Source of the DNA: UBA7803 sp963822255 | GTDB taxonomy: Bacteria; Pseudomonadota; Gammaproteobacteria; Pseudomonadales; Azotimanducaceae | Reading direction: 5' to 3' | Assembly (NCBI GenBank): GCA_963822255.1 | Contig: CAWGGV010000001.1 | Coordinates: 248,001 to 312,000, forward strand | DNA length: 64,000 bases | Part shown: piece by piece, positions 35,970-44,512 of the stretch | Layout of the letters: each line of letters begins with the position of its first letter | How positions within the stretch are numbered: the stretch's first letter is position 1 | The notes under the pieces: model-generated | Told to the model about the DNA's origin: nothing | The model's database searches: none | Seen by the model: the letters and a program-made list of their open reading frames with translations, nothing else | Position numbers and translations under genes: made by a program

Positions 35970-36338
35970 CCGCGCACGGCCGAGGTCGTGGATCGCTTCG
36001 CCATGGAGTCACCCGTCCGGCGCATCGGCCGCTATGGATCCCAGGTGGCGGTGGAGACGGACTCCCTGCTCGCGGACCGCTCGCTCGTGAACTGGGCGCC
36101 GGCCGGCATCACGGCGCGCGCCATCCGCTGGTCGACGACCGCACCGGCACCGAACCCCGAGCGCTACCGCCGGCGTTTCCGCGAGCGGATGCTGACCCTG
36201 GAGCGCCTGCTCCAGGCGCACAGCGGCCGACTGTTCGGCACGCCCGGCGTGGTGGCGGTAGACGCCGCCGCTGTGCTGCTGGCGTTTCTGTCCGTAGGCG
36301 GGCTGATCATGTGGTGGCGGATCGTCCGCCGACGCTAG
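35970..36338 (+). pseudogene. 5'-truncated PepSY-TM-type membrane protein
   Basis: The frame is open from the IS91 terminus itself: PRTAEVVDRFAMESPVRR continues to a C-terminal helix region SGRLFGTPGVVAVDAAAVLL, then SVGGLIMWWRIVRRR. The motif 'HSGRLFGxPG..vD..A...l..l..lG..mWW' is typical of the last helix of PepSY-associated membrane proteins, often linked to iron uptake or reduction. Everything before the last 120 or so codons is missing, removed at the element junction. Confidence 0.65.
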
Positions 36339-36392
36339 ACCACATCAGGAACCCATGGCGCAGCACGGCCGCCGATGCCCGCCACCGCGACC

Positions 36393-39134
36393 CTACGGCC
36401 CGACGAGCATCCTGATCCGTTTCTCCGCCTCGACCACGAGCAGCAGCGCGACGCCGGCGCCGACGACGATCACGCCCTCGACTATGCTGAGCGGCCGTGT
36501 TGCAAAGACGTCCTGCATGAACGGCGCGTAGGTCAACAGAAACTGCCCGGCGGTGACGGCGCCGACCCCGGTAAGGACGGCGGGTGTCCCGACCAGCCCG
36601 GCAAGCGTCAGCGCGCTGCCGTGCACGTAGCGCACGCTGAACAGGTAGAAGATTTCGAACACGACGACCGTGTTGACGACGATCGTGCGCGCCGTCTCCA
36701 GCGGCAATCCCCGGTCCTGAGCCCAATAGAACATGCCAAAGGCGCCGGCGAGAAACAGCGCGGAGACGAATGTGATCTGCCACATCAGCTGCGCGTTCAA
36801 CAGCGGCCGCGCCGCCGCACGGGGCGGCCGCTGCATCGTCCCCGGCTCGGTGGGCTCGAAGGCGAGGGTCAGGCCGAGCGCAACCGCCGTGATCATGTTG
36901 ATCCACAGAATCTGGACGGGCGTGATCGGCAATGGCAATCCAAGGGCAATGGCCGCGAGGATGGTCATGCCCTCTCCGGCGCTCGTCGGCATGGTCCACC
37001 CGATGACCTTGGTCAGGTTGTCGTAGACGGTGCGCCCCTCCCGCACGGCGGCCGCGATGGAAGCGAAGTTGTCGTCCGCGAGCACGATCTCGGCGGCCTC
37101 CTTCGCGACCTCGGTGCCCTTGCCGCCCATCGCCACGCCGACGTCGGCGCGCTTGAGCGCCGGAGCGTCGTTGACGCCGTCACCCGTCATCGCCACCACC
37201 AGACCCTCCGACTGCAGCGCTTCCACCAGCCGCAGCTTGTGCTCCGGCGTGGTGCGCGCGAACACCGCCGCTTCGCGGGCCGCCTGCTGCAGGGACGATG
37301 CGTCCAGAAGGTCGATGTCGCGGCCAGTTACGACGACCGGATCGGCGTCGAGCCCCAGCGCCGCGGCGATCGCGCGGGCCGTTTCGGCATGGTCGCCGGT
37401 GATCATGATCACGCGGATGCCGGCCGCCCGGCACGCGCGCACGGCGTCGATGGCCTCCTCCCGCGGCGGGTCGGCAATGCCGACCAGCCCGAGCAGCACC
37501 GCGCCGCCGCGCAGGTCGTCGAAGCTGAGATCGTCGTGGCCCGCCGGCATCGGCTTGACCGCGAAGGCGAGCACACGCTGCCCCGTCGCCGCAAGTTGCG
37601 CGGCGTCGCTGTGCCACCGCTCGGCGTCGAGCGGCACGTCCCCGCTCGACGACCTGACACCTTCGCACATGGCGAGTATCACCTCGGGCGCGCCTTTGAC
37701 CACGGCGAAGCCGCCGTGCTCGTGGCTGTGATGCAGGGTGGCCATGAAGCGGTGCCCGGCGTCGAACGGCACCTCGTCGGTGCGCGGCAACGCCTGACGC
37801 TGGTCGGTGACGGCGGCGCCGGCCTTGTGGGCGAGGGCGAGCAGCGCGCCTTCCATCGGGTCGCCTTCGACCCGCCACGTCCCGTCTGCCTGCCTCAGTT
37901 CCGCGTCGTTGCACAGGATGGCGGCGCGCACGAGCTCGGCGAGCACGGGCACGCAAGCGAGGTCGGCCGGCGCCCCGTCCGCAAGCAAGGCGCCTTCGGG
38001 CGCGTAGCCCGTGCCGCTGACGGCGAACACGCCATCGGCCGTGACGACGGTCGTCACCATCATCTCGTTGCGGGTCAAGGTTCCGGTCTTGTCCGTGCAG
38101 ATGACCGAAACGCTGCCGAGGGTCTCGACCGCGGGCAGCCGGCGGACGATGGCGTGCCGGGCGGCCATGCGGCGCACGCCGATCGCGAGCGTAATGGTCA
38201 TGATGGCCGGCAGCCCCTCGGGAATCGCGGCAACGGACAGGCCGATCACGGCCATGAACGCTTCGGCAAGCGGGTAGCCGCGCAGCAACAGCGCGATGCA
38301 GAAGGTGGCTGCCGCCACGGCGAGAATCACGCCAGTGAGCTGCCGGCCGAACCGGTCCATCTGCCGAATCAGCGGCGTCTTCCCGGATTCGACCGACCCG
38401 AGCAGCGTGCTGATGCGGCCAAGCTCCGTCGCCGCGCCCGTCGCCACCGCGACGCCGGCGCCTTGACCGGCGCCGACGAAGGTCCCGAGATAGGCCATCG
38501 ACCCGCGGTCGGCGAGCCCGGCCTCAGCCGGCACCGGCGAAGCCGTCTTCTCGACCGGCAGCGACTCACCCGTCAGGGCAGCCTCGTCGATGCGCAAGCC
38601 CCTGGCACGCAGCAGACGCAGGTCCGCCGGCACCTTGTCGCCCGGCTCGAGGAGCACGACGTCGCCCGGGACGATGTCTGCCGCGGACAGCGTGACGCGG
38701 CGGCCGTCGCGCAGCACCGTGCTCTTCGGATCGATGAGGCCGCGGATGGCGTCGAGCGCCCGCTCGGCGCGCCCTTCCTGCACGAAGCCCACCGCTGCGT
38801 TCGCCAGCACGACGGCGAGGATCACGCCGGCATCCACGGCGTGCCCGAGCACGAAGGACAGGCCGGCGGAGCCCAGCAGAATGTAGATGAACACGTTGTG
38901 AAACTGCAGCAGCAGGCGCACCGCCGGGCCGCGGCGGGCGGCGGCAGGCAGCGTGTTCGGCCCGTGGCGTTCGAGCCGCTCGACCGCCTGGGCATGCGAC
39001 AGGCCGTGTGCGGTGGAGCCGAGGGCTGCGAGCACCTGCTCGGCGCCGGCTGCATGCCAATCGCCGCGCGTTTCGGCAGTCGCGGAGATGTCGAAACCAG
39101 GCCTCGAGTCGGTGCCCACGGCGGCTTTTCTCAT
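36393..39134 (-). CDS. P2-type cation-transporting ATPase
   Basis: 913 residues, full length. Motifs: actuator TGES in AALTGESLPVEKT, phosphorylation site CTDKTGTLTRNEM, nucleotide-binding VKGAPE, hinge TGDGVNDAPALKRADVGVAM, and the helix-4 motif AAIPEGLPAIMTITLAIG. PEGLP and the N-terminal GLSHAQAVERLERHGPNTLP place it with Ca2+/Mn2+ or Na+ P2-type pumps of the bacterial PMA1/Pmr1-like group rather than heavy-metal P1B pumps (no CPC). The start at MRKAAVGT (39134) is the best guess; no strong ribosome site decides it. It is the largest intact gene of the island. Confidence 0.9.
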   Translation of the reverse strand: MRKAAVGTDSRPGFDISATAETRGDWHAAGAEQVLAALGSTAHGLSHAQAVERLERHGPNTLPAAARRGPAVRLLLQFHNVFIYILLGSAGLSFVLGHAVDAGVILAVVLANAAVGFVQEGRAERALDAIRGLIDPKSTVLRDGRRVTLSAADIVPGDVVLLEPGDKVPADLRLLRARGLRIDEAALTGESLPVEKTASPVPAEAGLADRGSMAYLGTFVGAGQGAGVAVATGAATELGRISTLLGSVESGKTPLIRQMDRFGRQLTGVILAVAAATFCIALLLRGYPLAEAFMAVIGLSVAAIPEGLPAIMTITLAIGVRRMAARHAIVRRLPAVETLGSVSVICTDKTGTLTRNEMMVTTVVTADGVFAVSGTGYAPEGALLADGAPADLACVPVLAELVRAAILCNDAELRQADGTWRVEGDPMEGALLALAHKAGAAVTDQRQALPRTDEVPFDAGHRFMATLHHSHEHGGFAVVKGAPEVILAMCEGVRSSSGDVPLDAERWHSDAAQLAATGQRVLAFAVKPMPAGHDDLSFDDLRGGAVLLGLVGIADPPREEAIDAVRACRAAGIRVIMITGDHAETARAIAAALGLDADPVVVTGRDIDLLDASSLQQAAREAAVFARTTPEHKLRLVEALQSEGLVVAMTGDGVNDAPALKRADVGVAMGGKGTEVAKEAAEIVLADDNFASIAAAVREGRTVYDNLTKVIGWTMPTSAGEGMTILAAIALGLPLPITPVQILWINMITAVALGLTLAFEPTEPGTMQRPPRAAARPLLNAQLMWQITFVSALFLAGAFGMFYWAQDRGLPLETARTIVVNTVVVFEIFYLFSVRYVHGSALTLAGLVGTPAVLTGVGAVTAGQFLLTYAPFMQDVFATRPLSIVEGVIVVGAGVALLLVVEAEKRIRMLVGP

Positions 39135-39384
39135 ACCGTTCGCCGGTGCGGGCGCGGAGCAACCCGCGCAGTGCGGGTCATGATAGCTCGTCCGAGGGTC
39201 GGTCTCCCGGAGCCACCGCTCCGATGGCCGAGTCACGCCGTTTTGCGGAAGCGGTTCGGTTCCCTTCTGCCCGCCGAGCTTGGGCAGGTCATCGTCGATC
39301 TCGGTCCAGCTCACCCTCGAGTCATAGACATAGTGAGCGTCCGGCCGGCGGTCGATGTGACCGTGCAGGGAAGCGCCCGGTGCC

Positions 39385-39618
39385 TCAATCCCGCGGCGGC
39401 TCGGCGAGCACCTCCGCCAGGATCGGCGCGCCCTCGGTGCAGGCGTGGATGCCCAGCACGCTGACCAGCTCGAACACTTCCAGGATCTCCTCCCGGGTCG
39501 CGCCATGGCCGAGCGCGTTGCGGATGTGCTGGCGCAGCCCGGGCAGGTACAGGTGCGTCGCGGATGCATCCACCGCGATGTAGATCAGCTCCTTGTGCCT
39601 GGGCTCGAGCGCGCCGTT
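39385..39618 (-). pseudogene. Carboxymuconolactone decarboxylase-family fragment
   Basis: The C-terminal ~78 codons of an AhpD/CMD protein: LEPRHKELIYIAVDASATHL, QHIRNALGHGATREEILEVF and ELVSVLGIHACTEGAPILAE. Upstream similarity stops at NGALEPR, where an antiporter fragment begins on the opposite strand. The N-terminal half is missing. Confidence 0.75.
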
Positions 39619-40125
39619 GCGCCAGGGCCCATCCTGACGCTGTCCGTCGCCCTCCTGGCGTTCAGTCTTCCCACTATGCTTCAGGGCAGCGGCTATCTGG
39701 CGGCCTACGCCGCCGGCGTGGTGCTGGGGCAGCGCCGACTTCCCTATCGCTCCACGATTGTGCATTCCCACAATTTTCATCGCCTGGCTCGCGCAGGTCA
39801 CCATGTTCCTGACCATGGGACTGCTGGTGTTTCCGTCCGACCTCCGCGAAGTGGCGGGGATCGGCATGGCCATTGCGCTCATCCTGGCGCTCATCGCTCG
39901 ACCAGCCGCAGTGTTCCTGTGTCTGCTGTCGTTCCGCTTTCCACTCAGAGAGCAGATCTACATCGCCTGGGTAGGGTTGAGAGGAGCGGTGCCCATCGTG
40001 CTGGCGACAGCCAGTTCGCAGATCCACTCCTTCTGGATCGACGAGCGTCTGCTCGCCTGCGGCATGTCCATCGGAGAGATCAAGCTCCACCGACGGTCTC
40101 GCTGGTGTTCGGCAGGCACGAGCAG
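39619..40125 (+). pseudogene. K+/H+ (NhaP2/CvrA-like) antiporter fragment
   Basis: An internal piece of a CPA1 antiporter: GPILTLSVALLAFSLPTMLQ, GSGYLAAYAAGVVLGQ, a frame change near 39750-39775, IAWLAQVTMFLTMGLLVFPS and YIAWVGLRGAVPIVLATASS. The intact family is about 500-580 residues; the first half is replaced by the antiparallel CMD fragment and the C-terminal TrkA-C region is lost. Non-functional. Confidence 0.78.
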
Positions 40126-40145
40126 GAGGAGTGACTCGAGCTCGA

Positions 40146-40571
40146 TCAGCGCCCTTTGCCATAGTCGACGGCGAGCCAACGCTCGGGGCGGACGCGAACG
40201 ACGACGCTGTCGGCGGCGTCATCCGAATCGGCGTACTGGTCACCGCGTTTCTCACCGAGATAGCGCCGCGCCATCGGTCTGCCGTGGCGTTCACGGTCGC
40301 TCGGTTCGATAGCGGTGATCGGCCCCTCCACGCTCACGTATTTGTACGGAGGCGATTCGCTCTGCGCGCACAGGCTGATTCGCGTGCCTTCCTTCAGCAG
40401 CCGACCTTTTCGCGAGGTGGAACCGGTCAGAAACCACAGGTCTGCGCCCTCGCGATAGTCGTACCAGACCGGAACCGTCAGCGGCCCGTGTCCGGGCTCG
40501 TTGATGGCGAGCACGCCGACGTGCAGATCGGCGAGAAACTGCCGTTTTTCCTGCTGGGTCATCTTTGTCAT
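40146..40571 (-). CDS. PPOX-class (pyridoxamine 5'-phosphate oxidase-like) protein
   Basis: 141 residues of the split-barrel flavin-binding family: FLADLHVGVLAINEPGHGPL, TVPVWYDYREGADLWFLTGS and KGRLLKEGTRISLCAQSESP are typical of small FMN- or F420-binding PPOX proteins. GAGGAGGAG lies just before the ATG. Intact, although it sits between broken genes. Substrate unknown. Confidence 0.85.
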   Translation of the reverse strand: MTKMTQQEKRQFLADLHVGVLAINEPGHGPLTVPVWYDYREGADLWFLTGSTSRKGRLLKEGTRISLCAQSESPPYKYVSVEGPITAIEPSDRERHGRPMARRYLGEKRGDQYADSDDAADSVVVRVRPERWLAVDYGKGR

Positions 40572-40595
40572 GGACTCCTCCTCGTTCGAGATCGC

Positions 40596-40767
40596 CTACA
40601 TTCCGAGCACGACGAATCCGAGCTGGCGCGCCACCTGTGCCTGACGCAGGTCGAACGTCACAAATGACAACACCTCGGGCGCCAATCGAGCCGCTGCGCC
40701 GATGTGCAACGAATCCAATGACCGGAGTACGCTTGGGGAGCGCGCTCGTGTCGACACAAATGGGCAT
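40596..40767 (-). pseudogene. PIN-domain (VapC-type) toxin with internal deletion
   Basis: The start MPICVDTSAL (first catalytic Asp of the PIN domain) overlaps the antitoxin stop by 4 bp. After about 15 codons the sequence jumps, out of frame, to the family's C-terminus: SLDSLHIGAAARLAPEVLSF, VTFDLRQAQVARQLGFVVLG, then TAG at 40596. About 75-80 codons are missing. The product would be inactive, leaving an orphan antitoxin. Confidence 0.8.
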
Positions 40768-41069
40768 CAGCGGCCGTCGCGATCTTCGCGCAGCAACTCC
40801 AGTGCCCGCTTGCGCCCGCGGACGGGTTGCACCGGCGCAGGCTCGATGTTTTCCCCGGGTTTGAGCCACCCTTCCCGGATCCCGCGGGCGACGGCCTGCT
40901 GCTGGCGAATACCGGTCAGCAACGCTTGCGGGCGCCCGCGGTCCGTGATCCGGACAACCTCGCCCCGGACGGCACGGTCCAGATACTCCGACAGCCGCTG
41001 CTTCAGCTCGCGAATTCCGACATCATGGGGACTACATTGGGCCGAAGATGTGGACTCGTCAACGCTCAC
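40767..41069 (-). CDS. Phd/YefM-type antitoxin (orphan)
   Basis: 100 residues from GTG 41069. The core VGIRELKQRLSEYLDRAVRG followed by EVVRITDRGRPQALL is the Phd/YefM DNA-binding fold. The C-terminal half (GWLKPGENIEPAPVQPVRGR) is the toxin-binding tail. Its toxin gene (40596-40767) overlaps by 4 bp but is deleted internally. The N-terminal 17 residues are unusual and may derive from a junction with upstream DNA. Confidence 0.82.
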   Translation of the reverse strand: MSVDESTSSAQCSPHDVGIRELKQRLSEYLDRAVRGEVVRITDRGRPQALLTGIRQQQAVARGIREGWLKPGENIEPAPVQPVRGRKRALELLREDRDGR

Positions 41070-41250
41070 CAGGCACGCCGGTCGTCAGGTCGTTGATCGA
41101 CTTGCAGCGCTCCTCGATGGCGCCACCCACGTCCTCGGCGCCGCCAAGTTCGTACCCGAAGTTGCCCGAGATCGTGCTGCGAACCACCGTGACCTTCCCA
41201 CCGTTGAAGATCCCACCACCTCCGGAGGTAGCGCGGTTGCTGTAGCATTC
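41059..41250 (-). pseudogene. Fragment of a beta-helix repeat (PMP-like) surface protein
   Basis: A short frame reading SGGGGIFNGGKVTVVRSTIS followed by GNFGYELGGAEDVGG. The GGGIxNxGxVTVxxSTISGN pattern is typical of right-handed beta-helix/polymorphic outer-membrane repeat proteins, normally hundreds of residues. Only about 50 codons remain, overlapping the start of the antitoxin gene, so this is a remnant. Confidence 0.5.
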
Positions 41251-41273
41251 ATGAGGGACGCACGAGCAGCACT

Positions 41274-41684
41274 CTAGACAACCTCGTCGGGATCTTCGAT
41301 GCCGGCCCACTCGAGCGCCTGCGCCCGTTCCCAGAACGAGTGATATTCGATGATCCTGCCATCGCGCAACACGAAGCCGTCGGCGAACCGTCCGCCGCTC
41401 CACTCGGTGGATCTTTTCAGGCGCACCCAGGCATGCAGGTACACCACGACCTTGTCCCCGTTCTCCAGGAACGTCTCAGGGGTGCAGGTGCCTTCGGCCC
41501 AAGTCCCACGTCCCTTTGCCACCTGCTCTTGAACTTCTTTGATGCCACGATAGGTCCCGGCTGTTGCGAGCCCCTCCGGCTCGATACGCAGGATTTGAGG
41601 ATCAAAGTACTGGGTTATGGCCTGCAGATCGTTGCGATTGATGGCCGCGAAGAATCGTTCGAGAGTTTCAGTTGCGACGCTCAT
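41274..41684 (-). CDS. SnoaL/NTF2-like polyketide cyclase-fold protein
   Basis: 136 residues. TLERFFAAINRNDLQAITQY, VVVYLHAWVRLKRSTEWSGG and GFVLRDGRIIEYHSFWERAQ fit the SnoaL-like NTF2 fold (alpha+beta cone binding small hydrophobic ligands). Complete and in frame. The start ATG overlaps the stop of a short upstream frame (ATGA). Function not predictable. Confidence 0.85.
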   Translation of the reverse strand: MSVATETLERFFAAINRNDLQAITQYFDPQILRIEPEGLATAGTYRGIKEVQEQVAKGRGTWAEGTCTPETFLENGDKVVVYLHAWVRLKRSTEWSGGRFADGFVLRDGRIIEYHSFWERAQALEWAGIEDPDEVV

Positions 41685-41845
41685 TGGCCGACGCTCCGGG
41701 TCAGTCGTGCCAGGCTGGCCGCAGGCCAGACGGAAGGCGGGTCGTAGTTTTCATCGAGTTGCGGCACGTCCAGCGGCAGCGTCAGCCAGGCGGCCAGGCG
41801 GTAGCGCAACTGCTCACACACATCTGCCGATGATTTCGATTGGCA
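41681..41845 (-). pseudogene. Possible C-terminal remnant of an unidentified gene
   Basis: A minus-strand frame of about 50 codons reading CEQLRYRLAAWLTLPLDVPQ and DENYDPPSVWPAASLARLTR, ending TGA inside the SnoaL start codon. The composition looks coding and the overlap suggests former coupling, but no start or family is recognised. Confidence 0.35.
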
Positions 41846-41848
41846 TGA

Positions 41849-42643
41849 TCAGCGTCGTCCGGTCACCAGGAACTGTGGCAGGATGGCCAGGAAGCTCTGC
41901 TCCGCCACGGCATCGTCGACGTCTTTCAGCAAGCCCGCAATCTCGGCCTCGTCGAGTCGTCCGGACGTCCGTGCATAGGAGGCCATGTTGTAGATGACCC
42001 CGCGTAGCGCCCCGGTGGTGTCGGCGTTGGCGATCACCCTTACCTGAACGTCCCGAAAGCCGGTGCGGCGGAAGAGGCCGTACAGCCGGCGGGCGATGAG
42101 CGGCGTCCGGAACGCGATGCCGGCCGCCGCCATGATGCGTTCGAAGCGTTCGCCCAACGGTTCCAGCACGACGCCGCCCCAGTCGCTGTCGCTGACGTGG
42201 GCGATGCCGCCGGCCTTCAGCACCCGGTGAAATTCGGCGATGGTGGCTTCCGGGTTCGGCACGTACTCCAGCACGTTCTTGCACACCACGCGATCGATGG
42301 TTCCGTCGTCGACCGGAATTCGGTCGTCCTCTACCAGCCGCGCATCCAGCCGAGCGGCAAGACCCGCGTCCTCGGCCAGCGTTCGCGTCCGCGCGAGGAA
42401 CGTCCGATTGATGTCCAGCGCCAGAACCTGGCCGGCGGTGCCGACCCGGCGCGCCAGCTCGATGGCGAGGCCGCCCGGGCCACAGCCGTAGTCGGCGACC
42501 ACCTGGCCCGTGCGGATGTCGGCCGGCGCGATGAGCGCTGCGTAGCCGTCACGCCACTGGAACATGTCCTCGTAGCGTTTCATCCGCTCGTCTTCCACCT
42601 CGAGCCAGTGATCGCGGAAGTAGCTTTCCAGATCGGCAGGCAT
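41849..42643 (-). CDS. Class I SAM-dependent methyltransferase
   Basis: 264 residues from ATG 42643, chosen because GAGGAG lies 7 nt upstream; an in-frame ATG at 42691 is the alternative. Motif I VVADYGCGPGGLAIELARRV, motif II ending VLALDI, and the post-motif CKNVLEYVPNPEATIAEFHR are typical of UbiE/Methyltransf_11-like enzymes. The C-terminal half (FRDVQVRVIANADTTGALRG) gives no substrate hint. Divergent from the SDR gene. Confidence 0.88.
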   Translation of the reverse strand: MPADLESYFRDHWLEVEDERMKRYEDMFQWRDGYAALIAPADIRTGQVVADYGCGPGGLAIELARRVGTAGQVLALDINRTFLARTRTLAEDAGLAARLDARLVEDDRIPVDDGTIDRVVCKNVLEYVPNPEATIAEFHRVLKAGGIAHVSDSDWGGVVLEPLGERFERIMAAAGIAFRTPLIARRLYGLFRRTGFRDVQVRVIANADTTGALRGVIYNMASYARTSGRLDEAEIAGLLKDVDDAVAEQSFLAILPQFLVTGRR

Positions 42644-42753
42644 GCCTGTCTCCTCGTCAACCGCTGTGTCGTGCGGGGAAGGCTGTGGCATGAAGATACG
42701 GCCGGGGTATGCTGATCGGCAACTTCACGATGCGGGAAATGGAGGAGGACGAC

Positions 42754-43488
42754 ATGTCGAGACTGGCGGGTAAAGTGTGCCTGATCACGGGCGCCGCGCG
42801 CGGCCAGGGGGCGGCCGAGGCGCGGCTGTTCGCCGCCGAGGGTGGCACGGTGTGGTTGACCGACGTGCTGACAGCCGAGGGCGAGGCGATGGCGAAGTCG
42901 GTGGGCGGCACCTTCGCGGTGCTCGACGTGCGCGACGCGGCAGCCTGGGAGGCATTGGTGCTGCGCATCATCGACCGCGACGGCCGCATCGATGTGCTGG
43001 TCAACAATGCCGGGATCTTCGCATCGGGCCGCCACTTCGAGATCGATGCGTCGGAGTTCCAGCGGGTGATGGACGTCAACTGTCTCGGTGTGTTCCTCGG
43101 CATGCGAACCGTGTCGCCCGTCATGCGGGAGCAGGGCGGCGGCTCCATCATCAACATCTCTTCACTCGCCGGGCTGACCGGCGGAATCGGCGCGTTTGCC
43201 TACACCACGTCGAAGTGGGCGGTGCGGGGCATGACCAAGGCTGCGGCTGCGGAGAACGGCCGACGCAACGTGCGGGTGAACTCCATCCACCCGGGGCTCA
43301 TCGACACCGACATGCTGCAGCAACTGCCCGGGGCCGGCGACGAGGCGCGGATGACGCGTCGTATTCCCCTGGGGCGGGCGGCTCATGCGGACGAGGTGGC
43401 GCGCATGGCGTTGTTCCTGGCGAGCGACGAGAGCTCCTACTCGACGGGAGCCGAGTTCGTCATCGATGGAGGTTTGAACGCGCTGTGA
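42754..43488 (+). CDS. Short-chain dehydrogenase/reductase
   Basis: 244 residues with all classical SDR elements: GKVCLITGAARGQGAAEARL for cofactor binding, NNAG in VLVNNAGIFASG, catalytic Ser in NISSLAG and YTTSK. The C-terminus, SSYSTGAEFVIDGG, is typical of 3-alpha/20-beta-hydroxysteroid dehydrogenase-like members. ATG 42754 follows GGAGGAGG; codons upstream belong to the leader. It may act on a steroid-like or hydroxyacyl substrate; inferred. Confidence 0.92.
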   Translation: MSRLAGKVCLITGAARGQGAAEARLFAAEGGTVWLTDVLTAEGEAMAKSVGGTFAVLDVRDAAAWEALVLRIIDRDGRIDVLVNNAGIFASGRHFEIDASEFQRVMDVNCLGVFLGMRTVSPVMREQGGGSIINISSLAGLTGGIGAFAYTTSKWAVRGMTKAAAAENGRRNVRVNSIHPGLIDTDMLQQLPGAGDEARMTRRIPLGRAAHADEVARMALFLASDESSYSTGAEFVIDGGLNAL

Positions 43489-43552
43489 TCTCACGCAAAA
43501 GCGGAGGGAGATGACGCTCGGTACGTTGGAATCGCCAGTTAGTTTACTGGGT

Positions 43553-43615
43553 TTTGTGAGATTCAGACCGTTCACAGTCAATCGCGGCGGTTTCACTCTG
43601 AACTGCGTTTCCGGC
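43553..43615 (+). pseudogene. Short IS91 transposase fragment
   Basis: Reads FRPFTVNRGGFTLNC, matching PKPFTVNRDGFSLNC at about 35238-35283 of the larger transposase remnant. Similarity covers about 40 bp with a few differences and then ends. Suggests former presence of another copy here. Confidence 0.5.
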
Positions 43616-43769
43616 GAAGATCACATTACGAGCTATGAAGCACCGATACTGCTCACTCCACCCCCATATCGACAGCGGGAGGTCCGGTCATCGGCCCCGT
43701 GCCGCCTGTCGCGACGCAGCATCCAATCGACGGCTGGCGACCGATTGCCGCCATTTGGTCCTCCGGCTC

Positions 43770-43807
43770 TTGTCCATTGGACCACATATACGCATACTAT
43801 GCGCATA
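43770..43807 (+). promoter_or_regulatory. ccdAB promoter with overlapping palindromic operator
   Basis: TTGTCC (43770-43775) and CATACT (43793-43798) with 17-bp spacing. Overlapping the -10 is an inverted repeat TATACGCAT, spacer ACT, ATGCGCATA (43787-43807, one mismatch). It begins about 40 bp before the ccdA start, as expected for CcdA/CcdB autoregulation. Inferred from sequence. Confidence 0.5.
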
Positions 43808-43826
43808 GCACCCGAGGGCGAAAGGC

Positions 43827-44078
43827 ATGCAAGGCAACTATGACGCAAGTGCCCCGAAACGTCCGGTCAATTTGTCGTTGAACGCAGATCTTGTGGCCCG
43901 GGCACGTGGCGTGACAGGCAATTTGTCGGAAGTGGTCGAGGGGCTACTGGCCGAGTTCCTTGCGGAGCAGCAGGCTCAGAACGATGCCCGCGCGGAGGCG
44001 GTAAAGGCGACGGTCAAGGCATGGAACGCGTTCGGTGAAGAGCATGGCTCGTTTGCCGACGACCATTCGACCCTCTGA
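43827..44078 (+). CDS. ccdA: CcdA-family antitoxin
   Basis: 83 residues. RPVNLSLNADLVARARGVTG is the ribbon-helix-helix-type N-terminus of CcdA, followed by NLSEVVEGLLAEFLAEQQAQ and the toxin-binding tail containing KATVKAWNAFGEEHGSFADD. It binds CcdB and represses its own operon. The stop is immediately followed by the ccdB start. Usual family length is about 72-85. Confidence 0.93.
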   Translation: MQGNYDASAPKRPVNLSLNADLVARARGVTGNLSEVVEGLLAEFLAEQQAQNDARAEAVKATVKAWNAFGEEHGSFADDHSTL

Positions 44079-44399
44079 ATGGCCCAGTTCGATGTCCATC
44101 GGAACCGTGGCAAGAACCGTCGCGCGATCCCGTACGTCGTCGTCATGCAATCATCCATATTCGATGACTACCGGCGTCGTGTCGTCATCCCGCTGGTGAA
44201 GCAGTCGTATCTTGACCAAGTGCCGTTCCCGCGCTTCAACCCAACGTTCATCGTCGAAGGCGCTCCGGTCGTGCTTCATCCCTTGGAGATCGTCTCTGTC
44301 GCAACCAGGGCGTTAGGCAAGTTCGTTCAATCGCTTGCTGATGAGGATCAGCGGATCATCGATGCCATGGATGAGCTCATCACGCGTGCTCATGGGTGA
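44079..44399 (+). CDS. ccdB: CcdB-family gyrase-poisoning toxin
   Basis: 106 residues. AQFDVHRNRGKNRRAIPYVV, SSIFDDYRRRVVIPLV and PRFNPTFIVEGAPVVLHPLE are standard CcdB features; F-plasmid CcdB is 101 residues and targets GyrA. The C-terminus ends IIDAMDELITRAHG instead of the plasmid protein's W-G-I, as in many chromosomal CcdBs, so gyrase poisoning is likely but not certain. Directly abuts ccdA; intact pair inside the island. Confidence 0.93.
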   Translation: MAQFDVHRNRGKNRRAIPYVVVMQSSIFDDYRRRVVIPLVKQSYLDQVPFPRFNPTFIVEGAPVVLHPLEIVSVATRALGKFVQSLADEDQRIIDAMDELITRAHG

Positions 44400-44512
44400 G
44401 GTGGGAGCGCGGCCGCTCCTGCGCGGGTCGCAATCGTTCACCGGTGGCCAGCGACATGGCGTTCGCGACCCGTTGCGGCAATGTCCGCTTGCACATGCTG
44501 ATTCTGGACGGG

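Larger units (their letters stand above)
43489..43826. other. 338-bp non-coding stretch with an IS91 scrap and the ccdAB promoter
   Basis: Between the SDR and ccdA. It holds a transposase scrap at about 43553-43615 and the ccdAB promoter/operator at 43770-43807. The remainder (43616-43769) shows no gene or recognisable structure. Confidence 0.6.

Noticed and set aside
36375..39464. A 1029-codon plus-strand open frame opposite the P-type ATPase
   Set aside because: High-GC antisense artefact: the minus strand encodes a complete P2-type ATPase with all motifs; the plus-strand translation is low-complexity.
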